Source: CAYJDG01 sp964368875 (GTDB taxonomy: Bacteria; Pseudomonadota; Alphaproteobacteria; Micavibrionales; Micavibrionaceae). Taken from it: a stretch of 20,849 nucleotides of DNA. Position 1 is the stretch's first letter; each line of letters begins with the position of its first letter. The stretch spans positions 1-20,849 of the forward strand of contig CAYJDG010000036.1 in the NCBI GenBank assembly GCA_964368875.1, in the 5' to 3' direction. Positions 1 through 6,853 of the stretch are shown here, piece by piece. The position numbers and the translations under genes were made by a program. Below the pieces are notes generated by a model. It was not told where the DNA came from. It was given only the letters and a program-made list of their open reading frames with translations, and did not search any database.

Positions 1-2169
1 ACGCTTGCGGGTAAGGCAGGCCGGGACATGTTCCAGCACGGGGCGGGAGATGGTAATGACACGCTGACCGATTTTACCGCAGGCGCCATGGGCGATACCC
101 TTTGGTTGAGCGGTTATGCAGGGCTGACGGATTTAAGCGGCCTGAATATGGTACAGCAGGGCAGTGATGTTAAGATCACCATGGGTGCTTATCTTCTTTA
201 TTCCGATACCATTCTTCTTAAAAATGTTTCGCTTGGAGCTTTGACGGCTGATAATTTTTCATTCTCGGCGCCAGCCGCACCGCAGACAGGTTATTCGATT
301 ACTCTATCCAGTCTGACCGATTACATTTTGACGGGTGATGGCAATGATACGGTTACAACCTATTATTCCGGCCTGACAGCGCTCGATGTTCTTCACCTTG
401 GTACTGGCACTGATACCCTGAAAATTATTTCCAATGGATTTACGATGACGCCAGTGGCTCTGGTGAATGTCACGGGCGTTGAGGTGTTTGATTTCACAGT
501 TTCACCTTACGAAAAAGTCACACTCGATGACCGCACGGTCGCGCAGAGCGATACTGGTGATCTGCTGTTACGGTATGGTGCAGGCGCGATCACAAAACTG
601 GAAACCACATTGGTGTCATCCGATCATGATGTGATCCTTGAAGGTACTGGGGCAGTGCAGCTGACTGATCTGGGTAGCCGGGTGGTTCTGTCGGATCTGG
701 GCAGCGGGGTTGTGACGGGCGGCAAGGGCAATGACACGATCGTCGGCGGTGCTGCCAATGACGTAATGCTTGGCGGCCTTGGCAATGATGCCCTGAGTGG
801 CGGCAAGGGTGATGACGTGATGACAGGCGGCGGCGGGCAAGATAAGTTCCGCGTCGCGGCTGGTCAGGGTAAAGACACCATCACAGATTTCGTTGGTGGT
901 TTGACAGGCGATACGCTGGTTTTAAGTGGTTTTTATCAATACGGCAGCTTTGCCGATTTACGCCTGACGCAGGTAGGAGCCAATGTTGTCCTTGCCCTTG
1001 ATGGTGGCGATACATTGACGTTTACCAATACGACGGTACTGGCGTTTACGGCGGCGAATTTCGTTTTTGAAGCTCCGGCTTACGCGTTTCCTGTCAATAC
1101 GACGGCAGGGCTGGATGTGATTGTAACGACCAGCAAGAACGACACGATTGTCACGTCGTCGGTAACGCTCAACCCTCTCGACTCGATTATCATGGGTCTT
1201 GGCGCTGACACCCTTAAACTCGTCGGCGGCAACTGGAATTTCAACTCTGCGAATTATGTTCTTCTTGGCATTGATGTTCTTGATGTCTCGGCGGCAACTG
1301 GCGCGGTGCAACTCAAAATCGGCAGCGCCATGGCGCTTGGGGCGGATTCATCCAAGTTCACGATCATCAGCGGTGCGGCAGGGATCAGNNNNNNNNNNNN
1401 NNNNNNNNNNNNNNNNNNNNNNNNNNNNNNNNNNNNNNNNNNNNNNNNNNNNNNNNNNNNNNNNNNNNNNNNNNNNNNNNNNNNNNNNTTCTCTGCGATT
1501 GGCGGAATTTTTGAAAGCCGCCTCGAATTTAAAGGCGTTGGTGCGGGCCTCAACCTTGATCTCGATATCAGCAATATGACGCCGACGCAGGTCGTCGCGT
1601 TTGCGGAAAACTTGCTGGTTGATCTGGTTAGTACTGCCGGGCAATCCTACAAAATTGAAACCACCAGCAAGTTTAACGGTGAATTGCATGGCGGTCTTGG
1701 CAATGAGCAAATGACCGGCAGCAGCGGCATCGACAAACTTTATGGCGGTGACGGCAATGATATCCTTCTCGGGATGGCAGGGAACGATATCCTCAATGGT
1801 GGCGGGGGCAGCGACCGCCTGAATGGCGGGGCTGGGCTCGATAAACTGAGCGGCGGTGCAGGAAACGACGTGTTTGCTATTTCAACCCGCACTGATGGAG
1901 CCGACACGATCACTGACTTTAATGCGCTGGTCGGTGAGCAGGATGTTCTTGATCTGACGGCTTTATTTGCTTCGAATGGTCTGGGTGCGGTCAGTGCCGC
2001 TGCAGCTCTCGCTGCTGGATACCTGACGCTTACGGAGCAGGGCAGTAACGTAGTGGTTGGGTTTGACCGTGACGGAGCGGCAAAAGCAACTTATAGCGCC
2101 GCGACGATTACGACCTTGCTCGATACGTCCCTCAGTGACCTGACACCGACGAGCATCATCACGGTATAA
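1..2169 (+). CDS. RTX-repeat secreted protein, 5'-truncated
   Basis: The frame is open from base 1, and the first codons already read like an RTX unit (…AGRDMFQHGAGDGNDTLTDF), so the true start lies outside the window; the ATG at 28 is internal. Glycine/aspartate nonapeptides (GGxGxDxUx) occur in two blocks, at about 715-843 and 1687-1872. In this family they fold into parallel beta-rolls that bind calcium after type I secretion. A module reading DT(I/L)TDF…GD(T/V)L.L…GS(D/N)V occurs three times, starting near 58, 874 and 1906. The last copy is at the C-terminus, as in type I secretion target domains, so secretion by an ABC/MFP/TolC exporter is likely. No exporter gene is in the window. No catalytic domain is visible, so the role (adhesin, S-layer or enzyme) is open. 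A 100-N gap lies inside the gene and the reading frame across it is unproven. The stop at 2167-2169 nearly touches the convergent next gene. Confidence 0.88.
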   Translation, partial: TLAGKAGRDMFQHGAGDGNDTLTDFTAGAMGDTLWLSGYAGLTDLSGLNMVQQGSDVKITMGAYLLYSDTILLKNVSLGALTADNFSFSAPAAPQTGYSITLSSLTDYILTGDGNDTVTTYYSGLTALDVLHLGTGTDTLKIISNGFTMTPVALVNVTGVEVFDFTVSPYEKVTLDDRTVAQSDTGDLLLRYGAGAITKLETTLVSSDHDVILEGTGAVQLTDLGSRVVLSDLGSGVVTGGKGNDTIVGGAANDVMLGGLGNDALSGGKGDDVMTGGGGQDKFRVAAGQGKDTITDFVGGLTGDTLVLSGFYQYGSFADLRLTQVGANVVLALDGGDTLTFTNTTVLAFTAANFVFEAPAYAFPVNTTAGLDVIVTTSKNDTIVTSSVTLNPLDSIIMGLGADTLKLVGGNWNFNSANYVLLGIDVLDVSAATGAVQLKIGSAMALGADSSKFTIISGAAGIXXXXXXXXXXXXXXXXXXXXXXXXXXXXXXXXXXFSAIGGIFESRLEFKGVGAGLNLDLDISNMTPTQVVAFAENLLVDLVSTAGQSYKIETTSKFNGELHGGLGNEQMTGSSGIDKLYGGDGNDILLGMAGNDILNGGGGSDRLNGGAGLDKLSGGAGNDVFAISTRTDGADTITDFNALVGEQDVLDLTALFASNGLGAVSAAAALAAGYLTLTEQGSNVVVGFDRDGAAKATYSAATITTLLDTSLSDLTPTSIITV
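715..843 (+). repeat. RTX nonapeptide block 1
   Basis: Tandem glycine-rich units of the GGxGNDxUx type (GGKGNDTIV, GGAANDVML, GGLGNDALS, GGKGDDVMT) are encoded here. They should form one calcium-binding beta-roll. One unit has GAAND in place of GxGND, a mild degeneration. Confidence 0.85.
1389..1488. other. 100-N assembly gap inside the RTX gene
   Basis: This is a run of exactly 100 N. The RTX frame is open on both sides and continues in register when 100 bases are counted. The round length suggests a placeholder for unknown sequence, so the length of the encoded protein here is not reliable. Confidence 0.95.
1687..1872 (+). repeat. RTX nonapeptide block 2
   Basis: Six or seven nonapeptide units (including GGLGNEQMT, GGDGNDILL, GGGGSDRLN and GGAGNDVFA) lie just before the C-terminal target module. 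This is the usual arrangement of a calcium-binding roll next to the type I secretion signal. Two units (GSSGIDKLY and GMAGNDILN) deviate from consensus. Confidence 0.85.
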
Positions 2170-2170
2170 C

Positions 2171-2374
2171 CTAAGACAGCATCGTCAGGGCGGCCTGACG
2201 ATCACCAGACTTAAGTTTCAGAAATAATGTCCGCGCTTTTTTTACATCCGCAGCCGACCCGCTCTCGGCTGCGGCTTTAAGCGCGAGCACTGTCGGATCA
2301 TCTGCTTTCAGGATAAAGGTTAGCGCCTTGGCGAGTTTGCCCATGGTTTCCTGATCTATTTTGAGCTCTTGCAT
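2171..2374 (-). CDS. small hypothetical protein (67 aa) downstream of VIT transporter
   Basis: A 67-residue, lysine- and alanine-rich, probably helical soluble protein that I do not recognise. It has no signal peptide, membrane segment or cysteine. It starts with ATG at 2372-2374. An AGGA Shine-Dalgarno motif 8 nt upstream overlaps the TAG stop of the VIT-type gene (9 nt between the genes), so the two are almost certainly co-transcribed and translationally linked. Its 3' end contains a perfect 9-bp inverted repeat (2181-2202). It converges on the RTX gene with a single base between the two stops. The well-placed ribosome site makes a real gene more likely than a chance frame. Confidence 0.6.
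   Translation of the reverse strand: MQELKIDQETMGKLAKALTFILKADDPTVLALKAAAESGSAADVKKARTLFLKLKSGDRQAALTMLS
2181..2202. terminator. strong hairpin, possible convergent terminator
   Basis: The arms ATCGTCAGG (2181-2189) and CCTGACGAT (2194-2202) are perfectly complementary, with a GCGG loop. The hairpin begins 12 nt after the RTX stop codon, which fits 3'-end formation or RNA protection for that transcript. No T-run follows on either strand, so it is not a canonical intrinsic terminator. It also lies within the last codons of the opposing 67-aa gene. Confidence 0.4.
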
Positions 2375-2383
2375 GAGAATGTC

Positions 2384-3085
2384 CTAAAGGGTTGTGCCGA
2401 AAATATGACCGATGCCTGCTGTAAGGGCAATCGCGAGCGCGCCCCAGAAGGTCACGCGTGCGGTTGCTTTCAGTATATTTGCACCACCTGCATGTGCGCC
2501 AATCGCGCCGAGCAAGGCCAGAAAGAGGAGCGAGGCAATTGCGACCGCGGGGATCAGGTAATTTTGCGGGCTGATCAGGGCGGTGAGGAGCGGTAGTAGA
2601 GCTCCGACAGTAAATGTAGCTGCAGATGTAAAAGCTGCCTGTATCGGCCGGGCCGTAGTGATTTCTGAAATGCCGAGTTCATCACGAGCATGCGCCCCAA
2701 GAGCATCTTTTTTCATCAACTGGCGTGCCACTTCACGTGCCAGCTCCGGTTCAATGCCGCGTCCAACGTAAATATTGGCAAGTTCAGTCAGTTCCGCCTC
2801 CGGGTCGGTTGCAAGTTCGCTTCGTTCCCGGTTCAGATCCGATTGTTCAGTATCCGATTGTGAACTGACAGAGACATATTCTCCGGCTGCCATGGACATC
2901 GCCCCGGCGACGATCCCTGCGATACCTGCGATCATAGTGTCGGAATGCGTACCGGAGGCCGACGCAACACCGACCATAAGGCTGGATGTCGAAACAATCC
3001 CGTCATTCGCTCCGAGAACGGCGGCGCGCAGCCAGCCAATCCGTTTGACGAGGTGATTTTCAGAATGGGTGTGGAGACGGCTCAT
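2384..3085 (-). CDS. VIT1/CCC1-family iron/manganese transporter
   Basis: This 233-residue membrane protein matches the VIT1/CCC1 family, which moves Fe2+ or Mn2+ across membranes, usually out of the cytosol and proton-coupled. The signature segment GANDGIVSTSSLMVGV (about 25-40) is followed by a second helix with GAMSMAAGEYVSVSSQ (61-76). A charged cytoplasmic stretch (about 77-145), rich in Glu, corresponds to the family's metal-binding domain. Three more hydrophobic helices follow (about 148-170, 175-197 and 208-230). Asp28 in the first helix and Glu69 in the GEY motif are in place. Length is typical for the bacterial form and there is no fused ferritin-like domain. The gene lies 37 bp downstream of the FosX-like gene and 9 bp upstream of the 67-aa gene, all on the minus strand. 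The exact metal cannot be told from sequence. Confidence 0.9.
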   Translation of the reverse strand: MSRLHTHSENHLVKRIGWLRAAVLGANDGIVSTSSLMVGVASASGTHSDTMIAGIAGIVAGAMSMAAGEYVSVSSQSDTEQSDLNRERSELATDPEAELTELANIYVGRGIEPELAREVARQLMKKDALGAHARDELGISEITTARPIQAAFTSAATFTVGALLPLLTALISPQNYLIPAVAIASLLFLALLGAIGAHAGGANILKATARVTFWGALAIALTAGIGHIFGTTL

Positions 3086-3122
3086 GAAGGAATATTCCAG
3101 ATTACTGCATCCCCACCCTAAC

Positions 3123-3539
3123 CTATTCCTCAGGGGCTGTCAGTTTATAATGCCTTAGCCGCTCTTCTAATGTACCTGTATGCAATTCCAGAAGATGATT
3201 GTCGTAGTCATAAAAGTATAGCGAGTGCCCTTCGCCATAGATGCGGGGACGGGGCGCTTTTATTTCCAGGCCCAGATTTTTAATTGCTGTTTCGGCCATG
3301 GTTAGACCAGCTTCATCAATCTTGAATGCAATATGGTTATAGGTTTTCTCGGTGAGGGATGGCCCTTGCATGATGACGACCCATACACCGCCAACATCAA
3401 AAAATTTCTCTTTCGAGAGCGAGAAATTTTTAGCGGTGCTGTCGTAAATTTCTTTACCGCCCAATACCTCTTTGAAAAGGTGCGCGGTTTTATCCAGATC
3501 ACTCACAACCAGCGTTATGTGACTTAGTCCCTGGATCAT
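3123..3539 (-). CDS. fosX: FosX-type fosfomycin hydrolase (VOC family)
   Basis: This is a 138-residue vicinal-oxygen-chelate enzyme from the ATG at 3537-3539. FosX adds water to the epoxide of fosfomycin with a Mn2+ cofactor and needs no thiol. Visible features are MIQGLSHITL at the N-terminus (metal ligand His7), FSLSKEKFF containing Glu44 (the general base that separates FosX from FosA and FosB), TYNHIAF (His68), the substrate-loop region RPRIYGEGHSLYFYD, and NHLLELHTGTLEERL (metal ligand Glu117). This order and wording closely follow FosX as I remember it from Listeria. An in-frame TTG at 3549-3551 would add four residues, but the family N-terminus begins at the ATG. No strong ribosome site is visible for either start. 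It probably heads the group with the VIT and 67-aa genes. It could also be a FosX-like house enzyme with another substrate. Confidence 0.82.
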   Translation of the reverse strand: MIQGLSHITLVVSDLDKTAHLFKEVLGGKEIYDSTAKNFSLSKEKFFDVGGVWVVIMQGPSLTEKTYNHIAFKIDEAGLTMAETAIKNLGLEIKAPRPRIYGEGHSLYFYDYDNHLLELHTGTLEERLRHYKLTAPEE

Positions 3540-3709
3540 TTGAAAGTTCAATTTTAAAAAGGTTTCTACGAAGCCCTCGAACTGTACCAGAAGGCGAATT
3601 TATTAAAATAACAGTCTGGATCATCTTGGTAGTGAATCCCGAAAAATTGTAAAAACATGAGCTATTAGAATGGATTAGCCATGGAAACGCTACATAAGAG
3701 CGAGAAAGA

Positions 3710-3736
3710 TTGAAAAAATTACATAATAGCTATACA
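3710..3736 (+). promoter_or_regulatory. weak candidate promoter for the helicase gene
   Basis: TTGAAA (3710-3715) and TATACA (3731-3736) resemble -35 and -10 boxes, with a short 15-bp spacer. They lie about 40 bp upstream of the helicase ATG, in an AT-rich intergenic region between divergent genes. The short spacing and the AT-richness make this only a candidate. Confidence 0.25.
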
Positions 3737-3774
3737 TAGACCCGCATAAAATATGAAAAACACGAGGGTGGTCT

Positions 3775-6600
3775 ATGGCCAGCGAAAAACTAACGCAAAA
3801 ATTGCAGGCTCTGCGGGATGTTGCGCATCTTGGGCACATCGCTGAGGTCATCACAACTCCTGCAACCGCTATGCGCATTTTGCCATTCCCGGAACGCTAC
3901 GATGGGAACGGCGTCGGCAAATTTCTGCGCGCGCACTCTGCCAGCGCCGAAGGTGTATATCAGCATCAGTCTCTGGCCGCGCAGGCGCTGGGTGCCGGAC
4001 AGGATGTTGTCATTACCACCCGCACCAATTCCGGCAAAAGCCGCAGCTTCACCGCCGAGGCGTTTCATACCATCCTGAATGACCCTGATGCCCGGGTGCT
4101 GGTTTTCTATCCATTAAAAAATCTTGGCATGGATCAATATAAACGCTGGATGCAGATGGCCGTCGAGATCGGGCTGCCCAAAGACTGTATCGGCAGGCTG
4201 GATGGTCGTGTCCCGACGATGGACCGCACCAAACTGATTGAGCGCAGCCGTATTTTGCTGGCTACACCGGATGTATTCCATGCCTGGGTGATGAGCAATC
4301 TCGCCCGACCTGAGATTCAGAAATTCGTTTCAAACCGGAAGATGACCATTATTGATGAGCTTGACACGCTCAATGGCGCATTCGGCACTAATATGATGTT
4401 CCTGCTGCAGCGTCTTGAGTACATACAGCGGGCCTTATCCGGGAAAAACTTCTCGGCGCACCGCTATATTGGTGCAAGCGCGACCTTGCCGAACGCGCAG
4501 GAGTTTTTCAAAACCCTGACTGGCCGGACCGCCACTGTCATCGGCGAACAGGATAATGGCGCACCGCAGCTGGAGCGCGCACTGGTGCACTATGCCGTCG
4601 AACCTGATAGCCAGTTCGAAGCCGTTGCCCAGTTTATTGGATTGCAACTGAAGGCTGAGGAAGCAGGGCAGGGAATTGTTTTCTTCGATTCACGCTCAAA
4701 AGTCGAAAAAATGACGAGTCTGATCAATGACTTGTGTGGAGCGGAAGTCGCAGTGGCGCAGAAGGCAGGCCATACGACCGACGAGCAAGCGCGTCTTGAC
4801 GGCATGATCCGAAGCGGTGCGGCCAAAGTCGTGATTGCGACATCGGCCATGGAGTCAGGTATCGATTATGATTTCGCGTGGGGGATCAACGCCGGGATGC
4901 CCACCTCTAAACGGGCTTTGATTCAGCGTGTTGGCCGTATCGGGCGGCATCAGGAAGGGTTGTTCATCGTCGTTGATCGGGCTGATGCGTTCAGGTTGAA
5001 AGAAGATATTCAATCCATGTCAGACTATCTCGATAAAACACCTGCTGAGGATCCGATCCTTTATCCGCAGAATGAATTCATTCAGATCGCCAACGCAATG
5101 TGCCTGCTGGATGAAATCAAGCAATTGAAAAAAAGTAAGGTCACTTTGCATCCACTCGCGCTGCAAGGGTTTCAGTGGCCGCGTGGCTTTGTCAAAGCGC
5201 AGGAAATCGCCACCAAGCCGGAAGATCATCTGACCGGGGAGCGGAGCCTATTGGTTCCACCGGAAAACGCCAACGTTCATTATTTTCACTCCGTACGTCG
5301 TATGAGCGGATCGTCGTTTAAACTTTGCGAACATAAAAAGGGCAGGCCAGTTAAAGAAGCTGAGTTCATGGGAGATTGCAGCCTGCAACAGGCGATTCAT
5401 GAATATGCGCCGGGCGCGATTGTCCGGCACCATGGCAAACGTTTCCGCGTTGACAGCTGGCAGATGGAGGGGCGTTCAAACCGGATCATCATGTCCATCT
5501 ATGGTGGGCAAAATATCACCAAGCATCATATTCAAAAAGATATCCGGATTACGGTCGAGCCTGAAAACCTGGTCAAGGGCAGTTTCCGGCAGGAGCCTGA
5601 AAACACAGATGGTCACGATCCGAAACCATTCATGGCGATCGTGCGTGGTCAGTCGGTTGAAACGGTCATGTCTTTCGTTGAAATCGATCCGAATGGGGCG
5701 GCCTATCCGCATAGATTTTATGACGATTTCGAGCTTGCCGCAGCGAATATATCTGACACAGAGCGAGATTTTGGCCCACGCCGCCGCTCAAGAATTTCAA
5801 CGACCGGAGTATTGCTCTATATTCCAAATTTCAGGATCAGCGATACCATGGATGTTGGCGATGAATTCAGAGCCAGACTCTGCGACCAGATACTCGACGA
5901 ATACTGTGAAGCGCTCCGCATCAACCGCGATGATGTGGCCTATGCAAGCGAAGGCATCCTGCGCCATCCCGATAAAGGTTTAATCAGAGAAGGTTTCGTA
6001 TATTTTTATGACACGACGCCGGGCAGCCTTGGCCTAACCCATGGCTTGCTGACCCATAAGCAGCATAATCTTGATGAAATTCTTGAAAGAATTCGCGGCA
6101 AGATCAGTGACACGAAGGAGCCGGGCTATTCCAGAGCGGCCAGACTATTTCACAAATCCTTCCGCGATATGGTTCCCGCCGATGCGGAAGCGGTATTGCA
6201 GAACCGCATCGCCACGTATCCTCTGCCAGAAGGACATATCATCGTCGCCCCGCCTGATAGCCTCGCCTTGCTCCATCAGGACAGCGGCAGTTCTGTCATG
6301 GTCAAAGTCGAGCGCAGTGTCGTCCATAGCGGTATTGCCGGATACTTCATTCAGGTCGCAGACCGCAAGGCTGCGTTCAGGGGATCGCAATGGGTGACGC
6401 TTGAGCGCGGAACCTTGGCACCGCTTCAGGGTGATGCGCCAAAAGTTGCACCCACGCTCACAACACGGTTTGTCGCTGCGAGCTTTATCAAGCCATATGG
6501 TATCAAAGCTCTGGCGATGAATGTGGAAACCGGCGCACTGTTGGCTCCGAACGATAACGGGACATGGAGTCCCTATGTTGAGGAAGCGAATCTAGTTTAG
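3775..6600 (+). CDS. Hrq1/MrfA-like superfamily 2 DEAD/DEAH-type helicase
   Basis: A 941-residue ATP-dependent helicase. Motifs in order: Q-like VYQHQ (61-65), Walker A TRTNSGKS (82-89), Ia FYPLKNLGMDQ (111-121), ATPDVFH (163-169), motif II DELD (194-197) followed by GAFGTN, motif III SAT (235-237), motif V IATSAMESGIDYD (354-366) and motif VI QRVGRIGRH (384-392). The DELD-x-x-x-GAFG and ESGID wording is typical of the YprA/MrfA/Hrq1 group of DNA-repair 3'-5' helicases. The C-terminal half continues the resemblance, with EYAPGAIVRHHGKRFRVDSW near 543-562 and FVYFYDTTPGSLGLTHGLL near 740, like a DUF1998/MZB domain. The family's four-cysteine cluster after that point is absent. The ATG has a GAGGG ribosome site close upstream. 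It stands alone and overlaps the convergent next gene by 4 bp. A defence role is conceivable but nothing nearby supports it. Confidence 0.82.
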   Translation: MASEKLTQKLQALRDVAHLGHIAEVITTPATAMRILPFPERYDGNGVGKFLRAHSASAEGVYQHQSLAAQALGAGQDVVITTRTNSGKSRSFTAEAFHTILNDPDARVLVFYPLKNLGMDQYKRWMQMAVEIGLPKDCIGRLDGRVPTMDRTKLIERSRILLATPDVFHAWVMSNLARPEIQKFVSNRKMTIIDELDTLNGAFGTNMMFLLQRLEYIQRALSGKNFSAHRYIGASATLPNAQEFFKTLTGRTATVIGEQDNGAPQLERALVHYAVEPDSQFEAVAQFIGLQLKAEEAGQGIVFFDSRSKVEKMTSLINDLCGAEVAVAQKAGHTTDEQARLDGMIRSGAAKVVIATSAMESGIDYDFAWGINAGMPTSKRALIQRVGRIGRHQEGLFIVVDRADAFRLKEDIQSMSDYLDKTPAEDPILYPQNEFIQIANAMCLLDEIKQLKKSKVTLHPLALQGFQWPRGFVKAQEIATKPEDHLTGERSLLVPPENANVHYFHSVRRMSGSSFKLCEHKKGRPVKEAEFMGDCSLQQAIHEYAPGAIVRHHGKRFRVDSWQMEGRSNRIIMSIYGGQNITKHHIQKDIRITVEPENLVKGSFRQEPENTDGHDPKPFMAIVRGQSVETVMSFVEIDPNGAAYPHRFYDDFELAAANISDTERDFGPRRRSRISTTGVLLYIPNFRISDTMDVGDEFRARLCDQILDEYCEALRINRDDVAYASEGILRHPDKGLIREGFVYFYDTTPGSLGLTHGLLTHKQHNLDEILERIRGKISDTKEPGYSRAARLFHKSFRDMVPADAEAVLQNRIATYPLPEGHIIVAPPDSLALLHQDSGSSVMVKVERSVVHSGIAGYFIQVADRKAAFRGSQWVTLERGTLAPLQGDAPKVAPTLTTRFVAASFIKPYGIKALAMNVETGALLAPNDNGTWSPYVEEANLV

Positions 6601-6845
6601 CGGTGCGGGCAGCCGGGCCAGCAACAGGGCCTGCGTTTACCATTCGGCAGATCCTCGCACATCCTCTGGATGCGGTGGGCTCTCGTTTCCTCTTTTTTTG
6701 CTGAGGTCACCCAGCAAATCCATTCGTTGCGGGCCAGAGGCGTAATGTCCTCCCAAGCCTCATGCACAGCATCAATGGAGAGGATTGCCTTTCGAAAATC
6801 CGCGGGCGCCTTGTGCACCACGCCATCGCTCATTTTTTTAGTCAT
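6597..6845 (-). CDS. small YdeI/OmdA-like protein (82 aa)
   Basis: This resembles the C-terminal module of the YdeI/OmpD-associated (OmdA, bacteriocin-protection) family. It has the conserved pattern P.DFR.A(I/L)…W..I.PLARNEWICW(V)..AK.EETR.HRI…L..GKRRPCCWPGCPHR, with the tail PCCWPGCPHR at residues 73-82. The three cysteines and the terminal His may bind metal, but this is unproven. At 82 residues it is the short stand-alone version. The molecular function of the family is poorly known. The start ATG at 6843-6845 lies 8 nt after the adhesin stop codon, so it is probably the last gene of that transcript. There is no strong ribosome site, and Met5 is an alternative start. Its stop overlaps the helicase stop tail-to-tail by 4 bp. 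Physical linkage to the adhesin may be incidental. Confidence 0.75.
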   Translation of the reverse strand: MTKKMSDGVVHKAPADFRKAILSIDAVHEAWEDITPLARNEWICWVTSAKKEETRAHRIQRMCEDLPNGKRRPCCWPGCPHR

Positions 6846-6853
6846 GGGATGTT

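Noticed and set aside
616..1710. Minus-strand and alternate-frame open frames over the RTX gene
   Set aside because: They mirror the repeat codons of the RTX protein and two of them run through the N gap; nothing supports translation.
715..1872. Glycine-rich repeats as a CRISPR or DNA-level satellite
   Set aside because: The repeats are protein-level RTX nonapeptides with variable codons and no spacer structure.
3775..6600. Helicase as part of a DISARM-like or other defence system
   Set aside because: No methylase, nuclease or other defence partner lies on either side; neighbours are a FosX-like gene and an OmdA-like gene.
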